Source: Balamuthia mandrillaris
Taxonomy: Eukaryota > Discosea > Longamoebia > Balamuthiidae
Direction: 5' to 3'
Assembly (NCBI GenBank): GCA_031835245.1
Contig: JAVKOQ010000005.1
Span: 1 to 64,000 of the forward strand
DNA: 64,000 nt
The notes below the pieces were generated by a model. The model did no database searches, had not been told where the DNA came from, and worked only from the letters and a program-made list of their open reading frames with translations. Positions within the stretch are counted from its first letter, which is position 1; every line of letters begins with the position of its first letter. Shown here in pieces: positions 21,137 through 32,457 of this stretch. The position numbers were made by a program, and so were the translations under genes.

Positions 21137-21469
21137 GTCGCTCTTCTTTCTTGAAGAGACACCAAGTCTATTGCTTTTATTGGTGGTTTGAATTCTTGAG
21201 GTTTCGTAATTTCTTGAGGAGCAAACACGGTCCCGCTAGCAGGACAGCCAGCACCTGCCATGGCATTTGGCAGAGCACTGCAATGGGCCAGAGGGAACAG
21301 GTGGTTGGTCATTTGGGCATGCACTGCTATAGCAAGTAAAGGAAGTGCTGAAATGGGCTTGGAGATGTGGTGTATTTGCTTCGTTTGGTTTTGTAAGGAT
21401 TGACTTTCTTATTTAATGGTTGGGACGATATTATATATTATAATAGGTGGGCACGAGATAGGGAGAGTT

Positions 21470-24403
21470 TTAATCAGAACCAGAATCGTGAAGGCTATTG
21501 CGTCGAGACTTTTTTTCGGTGATGGAAGAAGGTGTGGCGCTCTTCATGCGATAAAGGAAGGTTGAAGTGGAATCGTTTCTTGCAAATTGCCTTGCCTAAA
21601 AAGTGGGGTGGAGTTAGTTTCGTCTCACAAGGGGAGAGAGAAAGAGAGATAGAGTGTACCGCTGATTTTGCCTTTGTATTGCCTTTCTTTTTGTCTTTGT
21701 CCTTTTGTTTCTTCTCCCTTCGCTTCTTTCTGGCATCTTTTCTCTCTTGTTCATCATCTGATTCTGCTTCATCGTCGCTTAGGTTCAGGCCAATCTTACG
21801 CTCTTTGCGCTGTGCACTGAACAAATGGTTTTCCATTGTATGGAGAGTGGTCTTTACGTTTTTGTACACCACTTCATCTTCGTTGGTTGTTTTCTTGGCC
21901 CTTTTGAGAAGTTTCTTTCTGGCAAACGCTTCCGTCCTTGCTTCTGTGTACTCGCCGCGAAACGCCATTCGTGCACTTTGTTGTGCTGAAAAACAATAAA
22001 ACAAACATCACGGTAAGGAACGGTGAAGAACAGAAATACAAAAGAAGAACAAATACAAAGCAAACCTATGTTAAGGCCAAGAACGGCGATGTTGGCGTTT
22101 TCTTCAGCCAGGTTTCGATCCTCTGTGACAGGTAGCGCTTGCGTGATACAACGGATACACTTGTTGCCATCCAAAGTATGAAAGCGAATCTGCACCTGGA
22201 ATGGAAGCTCCTTCACTTCCTTGGGAATGGAGAAGCTTTTGTCGAGTCCAAACTCGAAGGTGATTTGGGTTTCCTTGGTAACGTTGCCGAGGCTGCGTTT
22301 CGCCACTTTCAAAGATGGCCTTTGGGGCTCTCCCTTTGGTGATTGGGATCCTTCCTTTTTGGCTTCTGTCTCCGTTTGCTTTGCTTCGTTCTTCGTTTTT
22401 GTTTTATTTGTTTTGTCCTTCTTCGGCGCTTTCTTTTTCTCTTTCTCCTTCTTCTCGTTTTCTTTTCCACCTTCTTCACCGTTCTTCTTTTTCTGCTTGT
22501 TTTTCCTCTTAAAAATATTCCGCTTTTGACCCTTGTTTCCTTCTTCCTTCTGTGTCACTTCCTTCTTCTCTGCCTCCACCGCTGCTTCTTCAGGAACGAT
22601 ATCGTCATCTTCTTCCGTCTCCTCATTTCTGAAGTAAAGTCCACGATGCAACAACAAGTCTACCGCAACATTCGTAGCTATTATGGGATCGCTGAGAATG
22701 GAAGCGAATTCCTTATGTAAAGAAAGCGGATCCACAACATTGACTTGCCCTCCACTGCTATCCGCCAGTCTTCCCAAGTTCTCCATGTTGGCTTCCGTTC
22801 CTTTGATGCTGAACACTGAGACAGAAATGCCAGAATGTGCTGCTACTTGTCCCAGTTGGGCATAGAAACGAGCCACTTGATGCTTTTCATGGCTGTTGCG
22901 AAGTTCGTCCTGTGCTCCTAACCCTACGTTTGCCAGACCATCCGTACAAATGATGACCTGAGAACCTGAGCTTGAAGCTTGAGCGGAGGCCATTCCCAGC
23001 GAGACAAGCAAAGCAGGTCCAAGAGCAGTAGCACCGTTCTCTTCAACACGGAAGAGGCGCTGGCTAAGATCTTCATGACTCTCTTGAATAGGGTGAGAGA
23101 GAAGGTTGCTGTGACTTTTGCCGAGTTCTAATAAGGTGTCGTATTGGTTCAGCTTGTCGCCGGTTATCGTTTGTGGGACGCCCGTTCCGTCTCCGATGAT
23201 TGTTACATCATTGTTGAACGTTACTGCAATGAGAGAGAGAGAGAGAGAGAGAAAGAGAAGAGAAAGGTTAAGAGGCTAAACTTATTTCCGAAGAAGATTT
23301 GAAGACAACAAAACCACTGACCAAGACCAACGCGTGTAGAAGGTGACTCGCGCACTAACTTGTCCATGTAGGTCTCGACTGCAGCTTGCACGCACTGCAA
23401 CCTGCTGACCCATGTCGTGTCCTTGTTTTGACGGGGCATAAACCTTTTTGTTTGTTCGTTATGTCCCTCGTGTTAGTGCTATGAATTTGTGTTTTCCTAG
23501 AGCTTCTTCTGCTTCTGCTTCTTCTTCGTTTCCTTTGCTATCACATCAACGTAAAATAAAACAAAAAAAAATACAAGACGTACTGATCAGCTCCTTCAGT
23601 GTTCAGCTCTTGTTGCATTTTGAGCAAGCTTTGCCCACCTTTGAGCTTATGTCGTCCCATTACTTCGGTGGTTACGCACATGCTGCCGCTTATGTCAATA
23701 CAAAATATGACCACTGGTCCGTTCTTTCTTTTACCACCATTTTCTTCGGTACTGCCATTTCCACTTCCTTCGGGGTCCTCCGCTAGCTCCAGTATGTAGT
23801 CTCCGCTTTCTGTTGTTGGTTTCTGAGGGTTTTGTTTGTGTCAAAGGAATGACGAGAAGAAAAGAGAAGAGAAGAGAAATGAAACCTCTTCTTCTTCTAT
23901 GTGAACAGCATTGGAGGCACCACAAAACTCACACAGCCATTGTTGGTCGCTATCCTCTTCCTCCTCTTCTCCTCCTTTGTCCTCAGACGATGAAGCCCCG
24001 GTTTTAGCAGTCGTTGTGATTTTGCTGTTGTTCATTTTTTTAAAAAAAAAAAGAAGTTAACGATTGAAGGAACACACAACCAAAAGAAAAACACATACCT
24101 GAGATGATTAAGAGCAGCGCAGCAACTCTTACAAAAAATGGGATCGCCGGTCAATAGCTGGGCCTTTTCAGCCAACGTCGCCAAACTGATCTGGACCACG
24201 TTGGTGTCCGCCTTTCTCACCTTCTTTTTGACCAATCTCTTTCTGTCCTCTTGCTTCTCGGTTTCGGAGGTGGAGTCCTCTTCCTCGCTGTCGGAGGAGG
24301 AAGAGGCACCGCCGTTCTCCACGTCAGAATAACAGAGCTCCTCCTCGGACAAACTCTCCTCGTCCGAGTCGCAGGCCAACACAAACTTGGAGGCGAAGTT
24401 CAT
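21470..24403 (-). CDS. VWA-domain protein with Sec23/24-like zinc finger
   Basis: Seven exons: 24403-24099, 24024-23886, 23822-23584, 23443-23322, 23223-22066, 21985-21660 and 21595-21470. Together they encode 804 residues. The start is acidic and Ser-rich. A four-Cys zinc site follows (FCKSCC and WLCEFCGASN) as in Sec23/Sec24. Next comes a von Willebrand A domain with the metal site DISGSM, a TFNNDVTIIGDGTG strand, GATALGPAL and VIICTDGLANVG. A long Lys/Glu-rich insert (about 22,380-22,600) precedes another beta-rich part (ITFEFGLDKSFSIP). A similar zinc-VWA layout occurs, as I recall, in Dictyostelium circularly permutated Ras proteins; no Ras domain is seen here. Function is unknown; adhesion, traffic or ubiquitin-linked roles are all possible. 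Confidence 0.85.
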
Positions 24404-24671
24404 TTAACTTTCTTCTTCTAAACTAACTCTGTGTTGTTGAAGAAGAGGGAAAGAACAAAAGCTTGCCAGAATTTTTCTCTTTCTTCGCCGTTCAGTGATC
24501 GAAAAAGTGCTATAATGATAAAGAGGTATCATCCAGTCAGCAATCAAAGAGTCGCTGCATATTACGGTGACGTCATCACCAACCAACAATGAATCAAAAA
24601 AACGATGCTTGCTGGAAGACGTAGTTTCACTACGGTTGGCATTTTGGATGGTTTTTTTTTGTCGTTTGGGT

Positions 24672-27206
24672 TCAAAAAAACTCGTCGTCGTCATCTTCTT
24701 TTGCTTCGTCGTCGTCATATGCGTGATAATTATTTTGTTCTTCTTCTTGTTGTGCTTCTTCTTCTACTTGTTCTTCTTCTTCTTCTTCTTCTTCTTCTTC
24801 TTCTTCTTCTTCTTCTTCTTCTTCTTCTTCTTCTGCTTGTTTTTCTTCAGCCTCTTCACATTCAATTTCTTCGTGGTTATTTTGTTGTCTGTCTTCGTGT
24901 TTGTGATTTTCTGCTTCATTTTCTGCATGTTGATTGGGGTTCATGAAGGAGGGGAGGTGATCCGCAGAACGCAAGGCACGTTGAATCTTACGTTCAAAGC
25001 TAACAAGGCTGTCCAACTCTTGTTCGCCATTTACTTTAAGCAACGCTTTCATCTCGAGCAACTGTTGCTCCAAACGTGCCACTTTTTCATCCTGTACACA
25101 ACATATAAGTAAAAGGAGGAATTTTGAAATAAGAATGAAACAAAACACAAACAAAATCAAGAGGAGCAAAGAGGGAACGAAACGAATACCAAGCTTGAAG
25201 AACTTCCGTTTTGGTGATCCTTAGTAAACTTCTGCAGAGCAGAAGCTTGTTGTGAATGAAGCTCGCTCAACTCTTGAGCTATCTTTGCAAGTCGTTCCTC
25301 ATTCTCTTGTCTCTGCCTCTCTTGTTGCTGCTTGTGCTGTTGAAGAGCGGACATCACTCTCTTCTCTACGCTTTGCATCTTTTTGTTAATCTTCTCTTCC
25401 ATCGCATCCATCAACCGTACTTCCAACGATTTCAATCTATCGTCTCCTTCGGCTTCTTTTGCTTTGCTTCTTTTCCCACCATCGTTGTATCCTTCTGCTG
25501 CTCCGAATTCTTTCTCTTTTTCTTTTTGTTTGTTGCGTTTTGCAGTTTGTTGTTGTTGAGAAACTTGCAATAAAGCTAACTTGTTTTCAAGAGCATTTGT
25601 CTTTTGAAGAATGCTATCCAAAGAGTGCCGCACGACCGAGAATGCTGCTGCGTTGTTGTTGAGCGCATCCTTTTCGCCGTTTTCGTTATTCGCTTCTTCA
25701 CCATTTTCTTGTTCTCCTTCTTTTGATTTAAAACGAGGAGAAAAGAGGTGATGATCAGGACCGAGAAAAGGTTGGTGTTGATGCTGTGAGTTGAACAACC
25801 CAAAAAGAGCCTCTTTGGTTGTTTTGATCAAGTTTTGAGTCTTTTGGTTTTCTAGTTTGAGAAACTCTTGGGTTTCTTTGGAGAGTTTCTGTAGTTCTAT
25901 TGGGAGCTCATATTCCGGTTCGTGCAAATGATTGGCTGTGGATGGTCTCTTCTCTCTTCCTCTCTCTGGTGATGGCATAAAATGAGGAGGCAGTGAATGC
26001 TTGTTGTTGTTGTCGTTAAACAAGAATGGAGAGCGAGGAATGCTGAGAAAAGGAGTTGACGGGTTGTTGTGAGCAATGAATGGTGTAGTAGGAGCAGAAG
26101 CATTAAAATGATGCTTGCTAAGTGGCTTGCTGTTGTGATGCGAAATAGGTGGTGTCATAAAAGGAGTGGATGGGACAGAGTCGCCGAATGGTTGTTGATG
26201 TTTGTTGTAGGAGACAGCTTCCAGGTCCGCTTCTGGTGGCAATGTTGGATCTATGCAACAGAGACGGCCAGAAATACAAATTAAAACAATGAGAAAGTGA
26301 AGAAAGAATAAAAACAGCTCTTACCAATATAAAGGAACCAAAGGTCATCTCTGTAAGCGCTGCCGTCACCAACTCCACCCCAAACTATCATCCTATCACC
26401 ACCAAATACGTTTGCTGAATGAGCATAGCGTGGTGCAGGGCCTACTACGTTTTCTGTTATGTCCAACTTTTCGGTTGCTCTCGAAAAGTCGATTTGCTTC
26501 CATTGACCCATTGCTACATTTAATATTAGTGAGTTGAATGTGTATAGTAGTCCTCCTATTAAGAAAGTAGAAGAAAGAGATATAGGAAACATACCGGGAG
26601 AATATTGCCATAGATCTGCGGTTGCAGTGGGAGACTGCCCACCAAAAATGAGAAGTTTAAAGCGTAGAGTGACGGCGGTGTGGTAGGCACGTCTGGAGGG
26701 TCTGCTCATGCGAGCGGCTACTGAATCAGTCGCGTTTGCCAGGTCTCGCCATTGAAGTGTGACTAATTAGATGGTGCGAAAGACATGGTTTTGTGTTATG
26801 AAACGCCGAACACAAGGGAGATCAGTCAGCAGAAAGGAGAGAGGGGCTCCAGAGAAGTGAGAAAGTAAGGGTTAAAATAAGTTACAAGGATCAAGTTCCC
26901 ATAGATCGTTTAGTCTTCCTCCAGGTCCATATCCACCAAAAACAAGAATACTATTGGGTGATAATGTGGTCATGGTGTGTCCGTGCCTCTCTGACGGGAA
27001 GCTTCCGCAACTTGCCTTCATCAGAGAAACATAACAAAAATGGAAGAAAATGAGGATCTGTTAACAAAAAAATCTTTTTAAACGTGTACCTCGATACGGG
27101 TCCACGTATGTGTAACTGTATCAAAAGACCACAAGTCGTTGTGACAACCAGAGCTAAAGATAAACAAAACGAAGTACTCAACAAATGAGGGAAAGAAAGA
27201 AAGAAG

Positions 27207-27249
<43 letters not shown>

Positions 27250-27476
27250 AGCTTTAAGATTACCGTCTGTCTGCCCCACCAAAGATAAGAAAACAGTTGC
27301 CAAAAGACACAACAGAATGACCGAAACGGGGAGAGGGATACATGTTTTTTTCTGTTGCAAGAGCTTCTATGTATTCCCATTGTTTTGAACCTAAGTCAAA
27401 GGCCCACACATCATTTACGGATTTATGTTGATCCGTTTCACCTCTGTTGGTATATTCAATTGTTAAAGAACAAGAA

Positions 27477-27524
<48 letters not shown>

Positions 27525-28513
27525 ACCCAAAGATCCACATTTTCTCATTGATAACGACTGCACTGTGTCCAGTTCTTCTCCCAGGATGTTGCGAGCGCCG
27601 TTCTGGTACCATTAACCTAGACCATCGCATTGATACTTCACAAGGACAGCAAAAAACAACAACAAATAAGAGCGAAATGAGTGGAGAGAGAAGCGAAAAA
27701 AGAAGCACAAAGAAAACATATAAGAGTTAGAACGTACTGCTGTCAAGGACCCACATGTCGGAGAGAGGCTTTCTTCGAAAGCCGCCATAGATCAGCATAA
27801 AGTTCTTGTACTGGACGGAGGAATGGCCTCTCCGCAGTTCCGGTCTCAACTGGCCTTGTTGTGCATTGTTCCACCCAAACCTTCCTGTTCATTTGTTTGG
27901 TTTGGACGACGTAGTTTGTGTGTTAGAGCTCTAAAACCGGAGTAGAACTTGAACGAAACAAGGGAGAACAAATCCACCCACTTTTTTTGCTGGGAGGGAG
28001 AGGCTTGGAGGGGGTGCCTTGGGCAGCAGAAGCAGCAGCAAAGAGTTGTTGTTGCGCAGGCGATGCGGCAGCGAAGGAGAGAAGAGAGGCCGGGGGAGGA
28101 AGCGGCTGCGGCGACTTGGCTTGGTGATCGCGAGGGGAGGGCGTTCTCGGTTCTAGTTTTTTCGGTTTCTGCGTTTTTTCTTTGCCGGAAGTGGACAATG
28201 ACGGAACAACTTTTTGCTTGTGTGTGTTGTGTATGCTAGTGGCCAAGTCTTCATTCTGTACTTCTTCCTCTTTTTGTTTTTGTTGTTGTTCTTCTTCTTC
28301 TCCGTTTGATTCGTGGTCGTGGTCGTGGTTCTGATAATTGGCCTCGCTAAAGTCGTGGTCCTCCTCCTCTTCGCTGCCCGCCATTTCTTTTTCTTCGTAG
28401 GGCGACAACAAAAAGTCTACATCAGAGTCCTCCACTTCCTCTTCTTCTCCTTCTGCCTCATGACTCAGGCTCAGCCCGGCGTCCTCCAATTCCGAAAACT
28501 CAGAGAGGGACAT
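24672..28513 (-). CDS. Kelch-repeat protein with C-terminal coiled coil
   Basis: Starts at ATG 28513 and ends at TGA 24672, with about ten exons. Exon 1 (28513-27982) is acidic and Ser/Pro-rich. Exons at 27884-27738, 27635-27527, 27443-27264, 27153-27090 and further left encode about six or seven Kelch blades: GHSSVQYKNFMLIYGG, GHSAVVINEKMWIFGG, FGHSVVSFGNCFLIFGG, GHTMTTLSPNSILVFGG, YHTAVTLRFKLLIFGG and YAHSANVFGGDRMIVWGG. After the propeller comes a Pro/Ser-rich linker, then a long coiled coil (about 25,900-25,000) and an acidic poly-Glu tail. The plan is like the Tea1/kelch-coiled-coil proteins that mark cell ends or act as scaffolds; that role is inferred. Two introns carry (CT)n on the sense strand. 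Confidence 0.88.
27200..27245. repeat. (GA)n array in a Kelch gene intron
   Basis: Pure GA dinucleotides on the plus strand, so CT in the sense of the minus-strand gene. A similar array lies at 27480-27521 in the next intron. Confidence 0.9.
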
Positions 28514-28670
28514 GGCCTCCCTGCTTCTTCTTGCTGCTGTTGCAGACTGTTTTTTTTTTCCACAACGAGATTCTTGTCATGACGACGTGGTTATTCCTAT
28601 CTGTTCGGTTTTAGATTTGATCTCCGTTTTTGATTTTTTATTGGACAAAAGAAAAGTTGAAAAAAAAAAG
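28514..28670. promoter_or_regulatory. short divergent promoter region (Kelch / CENP-X)
   Basis: Only 157 bp separate the start codons of the minus-strand Kelch gene (28513) and the plus-strand CENP-X gene (28671). Any promoter elements for both must sit here or inside the genes. No TATA box or known motif can be assigned. Confidence 0.5.
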
Positions 28671-29158
28671 ATGGAGAGTGGCTTTGGCGTGGACTTGCTT
28701 GAAGAAGAGGAGGAAGTGGTGTCCTTCAATCCTGTACGTACGCTTCCGCATCGTTTGGTGTTACTCAAAGGTTATCGCCTGAGGGTGAGTCGTTTCCAAC
28801 ACCGCTCTTCTTTTCTTTAGAAATTGATAGAGCGGCTCCTAAAAGAACATTGGAAAGCAAACACCAAACGTAAAGTAGCCTCCTTTTTCGTTTTGTTGTC
28901 ACGATATGACGTTCTCACTTGCGTTTGCAGTAGGAGCGGATGCCCTCACGTTGAGCACTGAGTTTCTTCGCTGCTTTGTGGTTGGTCAGTGGTCGACGCT
29001 TTACTTTTCGTTTCCCTCCTTTGGTGCGTGACTAATGTTTGACGGTTGTTACAGAGGCTGTGCAACGAGCGGCAAAGTTGGCGGAAGCAGAGGGCTCTGC
29101 CACCGTTCAACCAGTGCACATAGAACGGATCCTACCCCAGTTATTGTTGGACTTTTAA
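28671..29158 (+). CDS. CENPX: CENP-X (MHF2) histone-fold protein
   Basis: Four exons: 28671-28784, 28821-28869, 28931-28984 and 29055-29158. They join to 106 residues, close to the family length. The histone fold reads KLIERLLKEHWK, then GADALTLSTEFLRCFVVEA, then VQRAAKLAEAEG, and the typical end HIERILPQLLLDF followed by TAA. CENP-X pairs with CENP-S (MHF1). The tetramer sits at the inner kinetochore with CENP-T/W and also binds FANCM at stalled forks. The N-terminal 38 residues are an acidic, non-conserved lead. The very small exons explain why a simple frame scan would miss this gene. Confidence 0.9.
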
Positions 29159-29842
29159 CTTGGTTGAACCAGCCAGCTGAACGCCAACTGAGGCTGCCGT
29201 CGTGTCGTTGTGGAATGATAGGTCGAAGCACTCAGCTCCAAGAAGAGCTACATGCAGGCGATGCGGCAGCTTTTGTGTTTAAAAAAGAAAACCATGGCCT
29301 CATCCAGGGCGAAAGAAAGATGTACTTCGTTATCCTCGTTTTTCTTGAGACACATTTTGGTGCTCCTCCTTTCGCATCAATTCAAGCCACGTCATGTCGC
29401 TGCAAGTCGGAACTTGCCGCAATTGCTGACGTAATGTGTGAACTTGCGAATCATAAGCAAACCGTACCGGTTTCCTTTTGTTTTGGTCGAGGGGTCAAAT
29501 TTGAACTTCACGTCGCGACGAAATACTTCGAAAATAAAAAATATTATAAAAAAATCGAAAAAAAAAACTTACACAGGGGCAAACGCTCACTCCCGTCGCT
29601 AACAAGAGGTAAGAACGCTCGACTTCCCTTCCCCAACTAAAAACCTTCTCCACTTCTTCGTCTCTCCCCGTGTATCGCGCTCTCACTCTCACTCATTTAT
29701 ATTTATATTTTATTTGATTTTCTTCCTCAGTCTCTGTCTCACTCTTCTTTTTTATTATTTTTTCTCTCTTTCTCTCTTTGTTATTATTTTTTCTTTCCTC
29801 GTTGTTCCTTGCTCCTCTCGCTTTCTTCTCTATTCCAAAACA
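29159..29842. other. unassigned spacer between CENP-X and ADSS
   Basis: Mixed and T-rich sequence. A short minus-strand stretch around 29,340-29,470 (VHTLRQQLRQ-like) looks coding, but no start, borders or family could be fixed. The last 200 bp are CT/T-rich leader of the ADSS gene. Confidence 0.35.
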
Positions 29843-32244
29843 ATGTGGAGCCGCGGCCTACGTCTGTCCAGTCGCTCTTCGCTCGGTGGTGGTGGGCAGG
29901 TAACTTAGTAACCACCTTTATTCATTAACCTTAAAAAAAAATGTCTTATTTTCTTTTCCTTCTTTTTCTTTTCTTCTCTTCTTTTTTTTTTTTTGGTTGT
30001 CAACACCGAAAACAAAAATAACAGCTTCTGCGACGCCACTCTCCTGTCTTCTTGAGCGCTTCTTCTTCGTTGCCTTCCTTCGGTACCTTTTATTTGACCA
30101 CGTGTCTCCGCTGCACGCTTTTTTGTTTTTGGATTTTTTTTTCTCGCATCGTTTCTTAGCTTCTGCTTCTATTTTTTTTTTGTTCTGCGCTCTGTGTTTA
30201 ATCCGTGTTAACTAAAAAAATACCTTCAAACAGGATTTTTCAACATGAGCAGAGAATACGCCACTGAGGGTAAATTATTACGCCTCTCACTTCTTGCTGT
30301 TTAATCGGATTTTATTTTTTTTGTGCTCAAATTGTTTAAATTCGATCTAATCGTCTTCGCGCCAGGTGTGATTGAGAGGTTGCAAAGGGAACAGGTGATC
30401 TCCGTTATGGGCGGACAGTGGGGAGATGAGGGCAAGGGCAAACTGGTGGACATGTTGGGCGCCAACTATGACATTATTGCTCGTTGCGCCGGTGGTTCCA
30501 ACGCAGGTACCAACACATTTCTTCTTCCTTCTCTCACTCTCTCTCTCCTCCTCTCTTCTCTCTCCCCCTCTCGTTCTCTCTTTTCGTTTGACAATGATGG
30601 TCGTTGGTCGGTTTGAATTGGTTAATAATGAAACCAAAAGCAATTATGGTTAAACTTTTGCACAACTGAGATTTTGTTTTTCTTCTCCTCTCTTTTCTCT
30701 CCTTCTCTTGAGGTTTTTCTCACAAACTAACAACGTGCGCCAACCAAAGGTCATACTGTGGTCGTAGAGGGCAAGAAGTATGCCTTCCACTTGATGCCCT
30801 CTGGAGTGCTTCACCCCAAGACTGTCTGTCTGATCGGTAACGGTGTGGTGTTGCACATCCCCACCCTCCTCAAGGAGTTGACCAACCTGGAAGCCCAAGG
30901 CATCGACCACAAGGGGCGCATCAAGCTCTCTGACAGGGCTCACATCGTCTTTGACTTTCACCAGGAGGTGGATGGCCTCAATGAAGAGCAAGCCAAGGCC
31001 GAACACAAGATTGGTACCACCAAACGCGGTATTGGACCTGCCTACTCTGCCAAGATTAGCCGCATCGGCATTCGTTTGGGCGACCTCCGCTTCCCCGACA
31101 CCTTCAAATCCAAGTTGGAGCATCTTGTAGCATTCTACCAAAGGGCTTATGGCATTCAAGTTGACGTGGAAGCTGAGGCCAAGAAGTACAACGAGTACTA
31201 CGAACAGATCAAGGGCATGATCGTGGACTCTGTGCACTACATCAACAAGGCCTACGAGGAGGGCAAGAAGATCATGATTGAGGGAGCCAACGCCACCATG
31301 CTTGACGTTGACTTTGGAACCTATCCCTATGTCACCTCCTCTAATGCCAGCATCGGAGGCGCGGTCACTGGCCTTGGCATTGCCCCCTCCAAGATCGATG
31401 GTGTCATCGGTATCATGAAGGCTTATACCACTCGTGTTGGCTTGGGTATTTTTCTCATTTCCCTTTTCCCTCTTTCCTCGTTTTTATTTTTTTTTCCCAT
31501 ATCTTTGCTTTTTTTGAGAGCTTTCATCTCACATTATTTCTTTTGAAACAACAGGACCATTCCCAACGGAGTTGCACGACGCGATAGGAGAAAAGATCAG
31601 AGAGATTGGCCGTGAATTTGGAACCACAACTGGCAGACCCCGCCGGTGCGGCTGGTTGGACGTTGTTGCCCTTCGCTACACCCACCTCATCAATAACTTT
31701 GACGTCATTAACCTTACTAAGCTTGACGTTCTTTCTGGTATTTTCCTCTTTATAGTTTTGTTTTTTCATTTTTGTTTTTTGCAACGTTTCTGAAAACATT
31801 TTTTCGTTTTCAAAATCATCTAGATTTGGACGAGGTGAAGATCGGTGTGGCCTACACCTACAACGGACAGCGACTGGAGAGCTATCCATCGAACTTGGAG
31901 GTGCTCAGCCAGGTGGAGATTGAGTACGAGACGTTGCCCGGATGGAAGTGCGACATCTCTCAGGTTCGATACATTGAGGACCTCCCTGCTGAGGCCCGCA
32001 GATACGTAGAGCGAGTGGAAGAACTTTCTGGCTGCAAGATCGGATGGGTATGTTTTTCTTTTTCCTGTTCTAGTTTTTGTTGTGTATCCTTTTTCTCACC
32101 TCCACTCTTTTTGTGACGTTCCGTTTGAAGGTTGGTGTTGGACCTGGAAGAGAGGCAATGGCCATTCGCAAGCCAAAGAAAGAAAAGGAAAGGGAAAAGG
32201 AAAAGGAACAGGCTGAATCCAAGAAAGAAACGGAAGCCAAGTGA
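29843..32244 (+). CDS. ADSS: adenylosuccinate synthetase
   Basis: Eight exons: 29843-29899, 30025-30082, 30234-30269, 30366-30506, 30750-31445, 31555-31737, 31824-32047 and 32131-32244. Together they encode 502 residues. The enzyme joins IMP and aspartate using GTP, the first committed step to AMP. Visible hallmarks are the GTP/IMP loop [58 protein letters not shown], and [16 protein letters not shown]. The first ~60 residues are Arg/Ser-rich and could be an organelle-type leader, although the family is normally cytosolic. The C-terminal ~25 residues are a Lys/Glu tail beyond the usual GVGPGRE end. Introns contain CT-rich tracts. Confidence 0.97.
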
Positions 32245-32457
32245 TCTCTTTTTTTTTTTTAAAAAAAAACCTTTTTCTTTTGTTCATCACTTTTCTTTCT
32301 CTGTTGTTTCTCTCTCTTTTGCTGTGATGAAAGAAACAATAGCAAGTGAGAAGAGAGAAGAGGAGAGTAGAGAGAAGGAGAGAAGGAGAGAAGGAGAGAA
32401 GGAGAGAAGAGATACGAGAGATATAGTCGCAAAAAAAAAAAGGAAAGTCGCAAAGTA

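Noticed and set aside
30347-31237. Minus-strand frames opposite ADSS
   Set aside because: Mirror frames of a well-conserved enzyme gene; no independent support.
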